Source: Methylacidiphilales bacterium
GTDB taxonomy: Bacteria; Verrucomicrobiota; Verrucomicrobiia; Methylacidiphilales; UBA1321
DNA length: 64,000 nucleotides
Assembly: GCA_026225555.1 (NCBI GenBank)
Contig: JAMFSY010000007.1
Coordinates: 24,933 to 88,932, forward strand
Direction: 5' to 3'
The translations under genes were made by a program, and so were the position numbers. Shown piece by piece: positions 44,983 to 53,235 of this stretch; position 1 is the stretch's first letter, and each line of letters opens with the position of its first letter. The notes below the pieces were generated by a model, which did not search any database, had not been told where the DNA came from, and saw only the letters and a list, made by a program, of their open reading frames with translations.

Positions 44983-47900
44983 ATGAAAATTGCCTCCCGT
45001 CTTTCCCGTTATGTTCGGTCACTTCAATCGCTGCCTCGCACCTTAATCGGCGACGTTTCTTTTGCCTGGCATCCACCGCAATGGCTCAACGCCATCGGCC
45101 ATCAGGTGACGCGAAAGCCTTTGCGTTTTTTCGGATTGATCCTGGCCCTGATCGCGATTTTCTCCGGACTCTGGATGCTGCGCCAGGCGTGGGCCCATCG
45201 GCCCGTTCCCCTTGAAACGGACTGGATTGTCAGCGCCCCGACGCCTGGCGAGCCCAGCGATGACTTTCAGCCCCAGCGCCTCGTCGTCACCTTCGATCGC
45301 TCCATTGCGAAGCTCGAGACGATCGGCAAGCCGGTCAAGGAGGGCATTGTCATGACGCCGCCGCTGGCGGGGACTTGGACGTGGACCAGCGATACCGAAC
45401 TCGTCTTCGATCCGACCGAGGAGTGGCCAGCCGCGACCGCCGTTCGGATCACCCTGGCCCGGTCCCTTTTCTCACCGCACGCCCGGCTGGTCACGCTGAG
45501 TAAGGAGTTCCATACCGCGCCCTTTACCGTCACGATGAATGACCTCCTTTTCTATATCAACCCCAAGGACCCGGCGACGAAGCAGATCACCGCGACGCTG
45601 GTTTTCTCCCATCCGGTGGATCGCCCCACGTTGGAGAAAAACCTGCAACTAACGGCGCAGGATGAGGACCAGATTTTTCCCGGCACGCCTTCGCCGAGCG
45701 CGCGCTTGACGGTTACGTACGCGAAGCGGGACCGCATCGCCTATGTCCGTTCGGTGAACCTTCACCTGCCCAAGGATTCCGGTTATGCGCGCCTGCTCGC
45801 GCCGGAAGCGGTCGGGACGAAACTCGGGAACGCGAACCTGGCGAGTGCCCTGGAAAGCGATGTACTGGTGCCCAGCCTTTACGACCTGTTCCGCATCGAA
45901 TCCGCCGATGCCATTATCGCGACGGACAAGAATGGCGAGCCCAGCCAAGCCCTGGTGTTAAAGACCTCCGTCGGCGTGAAATCAGAAGTGATGGCCCACG
46001 CCGTCCACGCCTATCTCCTGGAGCACAAGGCGGTGAAGGAGGACGCGAACAGAAATCCCAATCTCTGGACAGCAGCCGAGGTGACGCCCGCGATCCTGGC
46101 CAAAGCAAAGCCGGTGTCGCTGGAGCCGGTGGCCAATGAGGAGGTCTATAATTCCGTGCACTCTTTCAAACTCAAGGTCCCGGAGAACGCGGAAGTCTAC
46201 GTCACGGTGGACAAGGGAATTCAATCGCTCGGCTCGTTCCCGCTCAAGGATGCCTTCGCTTCCGTCCGCACGGTGCCGCCCTTCCAAAGGCAGATCCGGC
46301 TCTTGCACGACGGCTCCCTGCTCGCGCTGAACGGCGAACGTAAACTGACCGTGCAGAGCCGCGGCGTGGAGGAACTCGAGTATCGGCTGGCTCGCATTGC
46401 TTCGGGGGAGATCAACCATCTTGTCAGCCAGTCGGAAGGAAGTTTCCAGAGCCCGATTTTCGAGCATGAAAATTTCGGGGAAAGCGATTTGTCGGAACTG
46501 ACCGTTCGGCGCGATGAAATCGTTTCCACCGACGCCGCAGAGAGTAGTTATTCGGCCTTCGATTTTTCCGAGTTCGTGAAAGACAGCGACGCCAACGAAG
46601 GCAAGCTCGGCCTCTTCATTCTCCACATCCTCGGCCGCAAGCCGGGCGAGGGCGGCGGTTATTACCAGCAGAACGGCGACATCCTGGCCGACGCGAAGCT
46701 GGCCGATTTCCACAATAATGATGGCGAGATCAGCGACCCATCCGAGAACGACGCGATTTTGTCGGAACGCCGCCTGATCCTCGTCACCGATCTCGGCTTG
46801 CTGGTGAAGGACAATGCGGATGGTACGCACGATGTCTTTGTGCAATCGATCAAGACGGGTGAGCCGGTCGATGGGGCAAAGGTGCAGGTTCTGGGCAAGA
46901 ATGGCTTGCCGCTGGTCACGGCGGAAACTGATGACCAGGGACGCGCGCCCATTCCGTCCCTCGCCGATTTCGCGCGCGAGAAACGGCCGGTCGCTTACGT
47001 GGTACAGGAGGGCCGCGACGTTTCGTTCCTCCCCTTCGGCCGGCAGGACCGCGAATTGAATCTCTCGCGCTTTGATACGTCGGGTATCGAGACCATGGCC
47101 CCGACCGATCTCTCGGCTTTCGTCTTCACGGATCGCGGGATCTACCGGCCCGGCGATGAGGCGAAACTCGGCCTCATTATCAAGCAGCACAATTGGCAGG
47201 GCGATTTGAAGAACGTCCCGCTGGAACTCGACGTGGTCGATCCGCGTGGGACGACCGTGCAGACGCGCGTCGTAAAGGCGGACGCGAGCGGTCTGATCGA
47301 GGCCTCGTTCCCGACCCGCGAGACCTCGGCCACCGGTGAATACCAAGCCGATTGTTACCTGGTGAAAGGCAAGGACGACAAGACCCTCATTGGTTCCAAC
47401 TCGTTCAAAGTGCGCGAATTTCTCCCGGATCGTTTGAAGATTGCGGCCAAGCTGCTGGTCGATGCGCGGGAAGGATGGGTCTCGCAGAACGGACTGAAGG
47501 CCCTGGTGACCTTGGGCAATCTTTACGGCACGCCGTCGGTTGGCCATCGCATGAAGGGGAAGATCACGCTGAGCCCCTCGTCCTTTCATTTTGAACGCTA
47601 TCCCGATTTCAGTTTCACCGATCCTTACCTGGATCCCAATGCGCATCGCAAATATCAGGAGGAGGATCTGCCGGAGCAGCAAACCGATGATGCCGGTGAA
47701 ACGACGTTCGACCTGACGACGGCCAATATCGAGCCCTCCGCCTACCAACTTTCCTTTCTCGCCGAGGGCTTTGAAAAGGAAGGCGGACGTAGCGTTACCG
47801 CCTACGCCGGAATTTTGGTTTCGCCCAGCGACTGGCTGTTGGGCACGAAGCCGGACGGCGATTTCAGTTACCTGGCGCGCGACAGCAAGCGGAGTGTCGA

Positions 47901-50841
47901 ATTGCTCGCCGTCGATCCGAAGTTGAAGTCGATCGCGGTCGAAAAGCTCACGCTCAAACTCGTCGAGCGCCGTTATGTCTCGGTGCTTATTCAACAACCG
48001 AATGGCAATTACGAGTACGAGTCGGTGATGAAGGAAATTCCGGTCGCGGAACAAACGCTGGGCGTTCCCGCCGGCGGACTGGCGTGGGCGCTGGATACGA
48101 AGGAACCAGGCGATTTCGCCGCGCGTTTCTATAATGAGCAGGGCAGCCTGATGGCCGATGTGCGGTACTCGGTGGCGGGCGCAGGAAATCTGACTCGCGC
48201 GCTGGCGAAGAATGCGGAACTCACGGCCAAGCTCTCCAAGCCGGAGTACCTGCCCGGTGAAGAGATCGAAGTGCAGATCACCGCGCCCTATACCGGCGCG
48301 GGCTTGATCACGATCGAGCGGGACAAGGTCTACGCGTCCCAATGGTTCAAGGCGGAGACCACCTCGTCGGTGCAGAAGATTCGCATCCCAAAAGATTTTG
48401 AAGGCAACGGCTATATCAACGTCGCGTTCGTACGCGCGCTCGATTCCAAAGAAATCTACATGAGCCCGCTCAGTTACGCGGTGCTCCCGTTCAAGGTGAA
48501 TCAGGAAGCGCGGCATACGCTGATTTCGATCGCGGCCCCCAAGGTCGTCACGCCGGGCAAGCCCCTGCGATGGACGATCCAGGCGAATCGTCCGACCCGC
48601 GCGGTGGTCTACGCCGTGGATGAAGGCATCCTGCAAGTCGCGGGTTACCATCTGCCCCAGCCGCTTGCTTATTTCTTCCGCAAGGAGGCGCTCGGTGTCG
48701 GTACGCGGCAGACGGTCGACTTGATTCTCCCTGAATATTCCATCGCGAAACTGGTCGCGGCTGCGGGCGGTGATGGCGACCAGGACTTACTCTCGCATCA
48801 TCTCAATCCGTTTAAGCGCAAACACGACAAGCCGGTCGCGTTCTGGTCGGGTATCGTCGATATCGGGCCACAGGCGAAAACTTTCACCTACAACGTGCCC
48901 GATTATTTTGCCGGGACGATTCGCGTCATGGTGGTCGCGGCCGCTCCGGACGCGGTCGGTTCCGCGGAAACGACGACGCAGGTTCGTGGACCGTTTGTCA
49001 TCAGCCCGAACGTGCCGACATTCGTCGCGCCGGGCGACTCGTTCGATCTCAGCGTGACCATTGCGAACAACATCAAAGGCTCGGGACCGAACGCGCCAAT
49101 CGATGTCACGTTGACCACGACAGACGGCCTCGAGATCACGCAAAAGCCTGATGGCTCCGTGCCCATCGCGGAAGGCCGGGATGCCAGCGTGCATTGGCTC
49201 CTGCACGCGCGCGATGTGCTGGGCAATGCGGATATTACTGTCACCGCCCGTAGCGGACACGAGTCGTCGAGTCTCTCTTCGCATCTGAGCATCCGCCCGC
49301 CGGTGCCTTATCTCACGACGCTGACTTCCGGCTATTTCAAGGATGCCGAACAACGCGTGCCGGTGTCGCGCCGACTCTATCCGCAGTTCCGCTCCGCGAC
49401 TGCGACGGCCTCGATCCTGCCGCAGGGTTTCACGCGGGGGCTGAGCACCTATCTTGAACATTATGAATACGGCTGCACCGAGCAACTGATCAGCAAGGCC
49501 TTCCCCTCGCTCGTTTCGCTGCAGACCATGTCGCAAGGACAGGGCGAGGCGGAAGTGGCGCGGAAACTTCAGGACATCTATGGCGTGATGGCGAGCCGCC
49601 AGAATGACCAGGGCGCCTTCGGTTTGTGGCAGGCCGATCCTGATCTGCACTTCGATTTGCCTTCCATCTGGGTGGTACAATTTCTGACCGAGGCAAAAGA
49701 GCGTGGATACGATGTCCCGGACGACATGCTAACCCGCGGGCTCGCCCATTTGCAGCAGATGGCGGAGGAAAATCCCAACAGCTTCGGGCAGGCCCGCAAC
49801 CAGGCCGAGGCCATTTATCTCCTCACCCGCAACGGCACGGTGACAACCAATTTCCTGGAGCGCAATCGTCAGTGGTTCGAAACCAACGCGAAGGACACGT
49901 GGGGCGAGGACGTGGCCGATGTCTATCTCGCGGCCAGCTACGCGCTGATGAAAAATCAGAGCCAGGCGGATGATCTGATCGGACGCTTTCATCTGGTCGG
50001 CGCGAAGATGCAGGCGGAGGACGATTTCTATAATGAACTCGGGCGCGATTCGCAGTATGTCGACATCTTGGCGCTGCATTTCCCCGAGCGGTTGCATCGT
50101 CTGGGCGAGCAGGATTTGATGGCGCTCGTCCGGCCGATCATGGATGGCGAGTACAATACGATCTCGGCGGCCCAGGCGATCCTCGCGCTCGATACTTACG
50201 CGCGGACGGTCGGCAAGGGCAACAACGCGTTGGCGGATTTGAAGATCGATGAGGTAATCGGGCAGGCGACCAAGCCGTTGGCATTGAGCGCAGGCCTTTA
50301 TCAGGAAGGAACCTTCGATGTCGATGCCGACGCTCTTCTCTTCCACAAGCCGGACAGCAATCAACTCGGACTCAAGGGCCTCTTCTATCAAGTGGCGGAA
50401 TCGGGTTTCGATCACGAGCCGGTGACCGTGGCGCTGAGCGATGGTATTGAGGTCTCCCGCGAATATCGGGACAAGGACGGCCATGTCACAACGACCGCCA
50501 AGTTGGGAGAGGAACTGAACGTCGTCGTGCGCGTGCGCGGGACCGGAGACCAGTACATCTTCAATGTCGCCGTGCTGGATCTGTTGCCCGGTGGATTCGA
50601 AGTCGTGCCTGAGTCGATCCAAACCGGCACGTGCCACTTTAGTGGGATCGATTATGCCGATGTACGCGAAGATCGCGTGCTGGCCTTTGGCGATATTTCG
50701 AACGCGGTGACGGAGGTCACCTACCGCATCAAGGCGACCAACAAGGGAACCTATGCCGTGCCGCCACCCCAGGCTGAGGCGATGTATCATCTTAAGATCC
50801 GCGCGCGCGGCGTGACGGGCCAGCTTACCGTGACCGATTGA
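44983..50841 (+). CDS. Alpha-2-macroglobulin family protein
   Basis: 1952 residues from the ATG at 44983. An N-terminal membrane anchor (about 40-60, FGLILALIAIFSGLWMLRQAWA) places the rest in the periplasm. Macroglobulin domains include FVFTDRGIYRPGDEAKLGLIIKQ, the A2M N-terminal signature. The thioester site is YGCTEQ (Cys1498, Gln1501), the bacterial Cys-x-Glu-Gln form, so it should be able to bind attacking proteases covalently. The helical TED-like region that follows contains FGLWQADPDLHFDLPSIWVVQFL, and the last part is the receptor-binding-like domain. The next gene, one base after the stop, is pbpC, the partner found next to the E. coli homologue YfhM; together they are thought to protect and repair the envelope after protease attack. 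Confidence 0.95.
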   Translation: MKIASRLSRYVRSLQSLPRTLIGDVSFAWHPPQWLNAIGHQVTRKPLRFFGLILALIAIFSGLWMLRQAWAHRPVPLETDWIVSAPTPGEPSDDFQPQRLVVTFDRSIAKLETIGKPVKEGIVMTPPLAGTWTWTSDTELVFDPTEEWPAATAVRITLARSLFSPHARLVTLSKEFHTAPFTVTMNDLLFYINPKDPATKQITATLVFSHPVDRPTLEKNLQLTAQDEDQIFPGTPSPSARLTVTYAKRDRIAYVRSVNLHLPKDSGYARLLAPEAVGTKLGNANLASALESDVLVPSLYDLFRIESADAIIATDKNGEPSQALVLKTSVGVKSEVMAHAVHAYLLEHKAVKEDANRNPNLWTAAEVTPAILAKAKPVSLEPVANEEVYNSVHSFKLKVPENAEVYVTVDKGIQSLGSFPLKDAFASVRTVPPFQRQIRLLHDGSLLALNGERKLTVQSRGVEELEYRLARIASGEINHLVSQSEGSFQSPIFEHENFGESDLSELTVRRDEIVSTDAAESSYSAFDFSEFVKDSDANEGKLGLFILHILGRKPGEGGGYYQQNGDILADAKLADFHNNDGEISDPSENDAILSERRLILVTDLGLLVKDNADGTHDVFVQSIKTGEPVDGAKVQVLGKNGLPLVTAETDDQGRAPIPSLADFAREKRPVAYVVQEGRDVSFLPFGRQDRELNLSRFDTSGIETMAPTDLSAFVFTDRGIYRPGDEAKLGLIIKQHNWQGDLKNVPLELDVVDPRGTTVQTRVVKADASGLIEASFPTRETSATGEYQADCYLVKGKDDKTLIGSNSFKVREFLPDRLKIAAKLLVDAREGWVSQNGLKALVTLGNLYGTPSVGHRMKGKITLSPSSFHFERYPDFSFTDPYLDPNAHRKYQEEDLPEQQTDDAGETTFDLTTANIEPSAYQLSFLAEGFEKEGGRSVTAYAGILVSPSDWLLGTKPDGDFSYLARDSKRSVELLAVDPKLKSIAVEKLTLKLVERRYVSVLIQQPNGNYEYESVMKEIPVAEQTLGVPAGGLAWALDTKEPGDFAARFYNEQGSLMADVRYSVAGAGNLTRALAKNAELTAKLSKPEYLPGEEIEVQITAPYTGAGLITIERDKVYASQWFKAETTSSVQKIRIPKDFEGNGYINVAFVRALDSKEIYMSPLSYAVLPFKVNQEARHTLISIAAPKVVTPGKPLRWTIQANRPTRAVVYAVDEGILQVAGYHLPQPLAYFFRKEALGVGTRQTVDLILPEYSIAKLVAAAGGDGDQDLLSHHLNPFKRKHDKPVAFWSGIVDIGPQAKTFTYNVPDYFAGTIRVMVVAAAPDAVGSAETTTQVRGPFVISPNVPTFVAPGDSFDLSVTIANNIKGSGPNAPIDVTLTTTDGLEITQKPDGSVPIAEGRDASVHWLLHARDVLGNADITVTARSGHESSSLSSHLSIRPPVPYLTTLTSGYFKDAEQRVPVSRRLYPQFRSATATASILPQGFTRGLSTYLEHYEYGCTEQLISKAFPSLVSLQTMSQGQGEAEVARKLQDIYGVMASRQNDQGAFGLWQADPDLHFDLPSIWVVQFLTEAKERGYDVPDDMLTRGLAHLQQMAEENPNSFGQARNQAEAIYLLTRNGTVTTNFLERNRQWFETNAKDTWGEDVADVYLAASYALMKNQSQADDLIGRFHLVGAKMQAEDDFYNELGRDSQYVDILALHFPERLHRLGEQDLMALVRPIMDGEYNTISAAQAILALDTYARTVGKGNNALADLKIDEVIGQATKPLALSAGLYQEGTFDVDADALLFHKPDSNQLGLKGLFYQVAESGFDHEPVTVALSDGIEVSREYRDKDGHVTTTAKLGEELNVVVRVRGTGDQYIFNVAVLDLLPGGFEVVPESIQTGTCHFSGIDYADVREDRVLAFGDISNAVTEVTYRIKATNKGTYAVPPPQAEAMYHLKIRARGVTGQLTVTD

Positions 50842-50842
50842 A

Positions 50843-53203
50843 ATGAAGTTGCGCCTTCCGCCACAATTGCTGCCGTTCCTGCGCCTCGGGTTGACCGGGA
50901 TCGCCGGAACGGTCGCCATTCTCACGCTTCTGCCCAAGCCTCACCTCCTCGATGAGACGAGCTTCTCGTCCTGCTACGTGGATCGCGACGGAAAGCTGCT
51001 GCGCTTAAGTCTGGCGGCGGACGACCGGTATCGCGTTTACGTGCCGTTGGAGAAAATCTCGCCGCAGCTGATCGAGATGACGCTGTTGCATGAGGACCGT
51101 TTTTTTCACGAGCATCTCGGCGTGAACGCGGTATCCCTCGCGCGCGCGGCGTGGTCGGCGCTGGCTGGCTCGGGACCGCGCATCGGCGCATCGACCATCA
51201 CAATGCAGCTCGTGCGTCTTCATTATCATCTCAACACCCGCACGCCTTGGGGGAAGTTTTGCCAGATCCTGGCCGCGATGCAGATGGAGTGGCATTGCTC
51301 CAAGCACGAGATCCTGGAGGCCTACCTCAACACCGCGCCCTATGGCCGGAATATCGAGGGCGTGGGCGCAGCCAGTCTGATCTATTTTGGGAAGGAACCG
51401 GCCGACCTAAGTCCGGTCGAGGCGATGACCTTGACCGTGATTCCGCAAAGCCCCGCCCGCCGTGCTCCGGGTCGTCCGGCTCACGATGCCGCGCTTTGCC
51501 TCGCGCGTGAGGTGCTCCTGCGGCAATGGCTGGTGGATCACCCGGAGGACGCGCGCCTGCGCGGTGTGCTGGCCATGCCACTTCAGATGATGCTGCCGAA
51601 GGATCTGCCCTTTCGCACGCCGCATCTCGTGGATGAAATGATGCGCCGCGAAACATCTCCGCGCGCGGAGATCCGGCTCACCATCGAGGCCCAATATCAG
51701 GACATCCTGGAGCGCGAGATCGCGCAATACGTGGCCGCGCGCGAGCAGACCGGGCTCAAGAATGCGTGCGCACTCCTGATCGATTATCGCACGATGGAAA
51801 TCAAGGCGGCGGTCGGCTCGGCAAACTACCATCGCCGCGACATCGACGGCCAGGTGGACGGCCTGCATATGCAGCGTTCCCCCGGCTCCGCGTTGAAGCC
51901 TTTCGTCTATGCACTCGCGCTCGACCAGGGGCTTATCCATCCCAACTCGCTGTTGCGCGACGCGCCCGTGAGCTTCAACGGATATGACCCGGAAAACTTC
52001 GACCACGAATTTGCGGGACCGATTCGGGCCCGCGATGCCTTGATCCAAAGCCGTAACATTGCCGCGGTCGATCTCGAGTCGCGCCTCGCCCCGGGCCACG
52101 ATCTCTACGCCCTGTTGCACGAAGCGGGCGTGCGCCATCTGCAACCCGAAGCGCGTTACGGGCTCAGCATCGCGCTTGGATCGGCGGAAATTTCGCCGGA
52201 GGAAATCGGCACGCTTTACGCGATGCTGGCCAATCGTGGTCAATGGAAGCCGTTGCGTTTTGAGGTCGGCGAAGCGGATCAGCCGGGAACGTCGTTGCTC
52301 TCGCCCGAGGCTTCCTGGCTGACGCTCGACATGTTGAAGGATGCGGTGCCGCCGGGCATGGCGAATCTCTCGCCTCTGACTCGTGACGCGCAGCCTGTCG
52401 CTTGGAAAACCGGCACGTCGTTTTCCTATCGGGACGCCTGGAGCGCGGGGGTCTTCGACCATGATGTGCTCGTCGTCTGGGTGGGTAATTTCGATGGCAG
52501 CGCCGATGCGCAATTCGTTGGGCGCACGGCGGCGGCCCCGCTTTTCTTTTCCATTGTTGATGCGCTTCGCGCGCGCGAAGCCCCGCCCGCGACGACCTGC
52601 TTTACGCTGACGTCCGATCTCAATCTTAAGCAGGTCGGGCTCTGCGCCGTGTCGGGTGCTCTAGCTGGGCCGAATTGTCCTCACGTGGTGCCGGGCTGGT
52701 TCATTCCGGGCAAGTCGCCTATCGCAAGTTGCGATATTCACCGCCGGGTCTGGATTGATAATCGAACCGGGTTGCGTCTTGCCGGTTTCCCGGATGATGC
52801 GAGACCCGCGCATAGCGCCGTCTATGAATTCTGGCCCTCCGACATGGCCAAATTATTTCGCGAAGCGGGCCTGCCTCGGGCTGAGCCACCGCCGCTCGCG
52901 GAAGGCCGGTCCATCATGGAAACAGCGGCCCATGCGCGCGGGCCCCGTATCATGTCGCCCAAGGCGAACCGCATTTATCATGTGCGCTTGAATGTGGCCA
53001 ACGATGAGGTGCTCAATCTTGAAGCCGCGACGGATGGCGCGCATGAGGCGGTCCACTGGTTTGTCGATTCCGCTTACCTGGGCGAGGCCCCCGCCAGCAC
53101 GCCGCTTTTCTGGAAGCCGGTGGCGGGACGTCATACCATTCGCGCGGTGGATGAACTGGGCAGAGCCGATTCGAGGACGGTTACGGTCACCGCGGTGGAA
53201 TAG
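50843..53203 (+). CDS. pbpC: Penicillin-binding protein 1C
   Basis: 786 residues. A membrane helix (about 14-32) precedes a GT51 transglycosylase domain with catalytic Glu84 in HEDRFF, then the ASTITMQLVRLHYH and KHEILEAYLNTAPYG motifs. The transpeptidase domain has SxxK as SALK (Ser349, Lys352), SRN in ALIQSRNIAAVDLE, and KTGTSFSYRDAW. A C-terminal BiPBP_C-type beta domain (about 690-786) completes the PBP1C layout. It polymerises and cross-links peptidoglycan in the periplasm. It is translated right after the alpha-2-macroglobulin gene, in the order known from other Gram-negatives. Confidence 0.96.
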   Translation: MKLRLPPQLLPFLRLGLTGIAGTVAILTLLPKPHLLDETSFSSCYVDRDGKLLRLSLAADDRYRVYVPLEKISPQLIEMTLLHEDRFFHEHLGVNAVSLARAAWSALAGSGPRIGASTITMQLVRLHYHLNTRTPWGKFCQILAAMQMEWHCSKHEILEAYLNTAPYGRNIEGVGAASLIYFGKEPADLSPVEAMTLTVIPQSPARRAPGRPAHDAALCLAREVLLRQWLVDHPEDARLRGVLAMPLQMMLPKDLPFRTPHLVDEMMRRETSPRAEIRLTIEAQYQDILEREIAQYVAAREQTGLKNACALLIDYRTMEIKAAVGSANYHRRDIDGQVDGLHMQRSPGSALKPFVYALALDQGLIHPNSLLRDAPVSFNGYDPENFDHEFAGPIRARDALIQSRNIAAVDLESRLAPGHDLYALLHEAGVRHLQPEARYGLSIALGSAEISPEEIGTLYAMLANRGQWKPLRFEVGEADQPGTSLLSPEASWLTLDMLKDAVPPGMANLSPLTRDAQPVAWKTGTSFSYRDAWSAGVFDHDVLVVWVGNFDGSADAQFVGRTAAAPLFFSIVDALRAREAPPATTCFTLTSDLNLKQVGLCAVSGALAGPNCPHVVPGWFIPGKSPIASCDIHRRVWIDNRTGLRLAGFPDDARPAHSAVYEFWPSDMAKLFREAGLPRAEPPPLAEGRSIMETAAHARGPRIMSPKANRIYHVRLNVANDEVLNLEAATDGAHEAVHWFVDSAYLGEAPASTPLFWKPVAGRHTIRAVDELGRADSRTVTVTAVE

Positions 53204-53213
53204 CATTTTCGAT

Positions 53214-53235
53214 GGACGCGAGAAGACTTGCGTCC
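53214..53235. terminator. Hairpin between convergent pbpC and dhaM
   Basis: GGACGCGAG and CTTGCGTCC form a 9-bp stem (one G-T pair) with a 4-base AAGA loop. It fills almost the whole gap between the two stop codons and could end transcription from both sides, though neither side has a strong U-run. Confidence 0.55.

Noticed and set aside
45982..48651. 889-codon open frame on the minus strand inside the alpha-2-macroglobulin gene
   Set aside because: It is the antisense of a strongly supported gene; its translation is Arg/His/Gly-rich with no family motifs. High GC leaves such frames open by chance.
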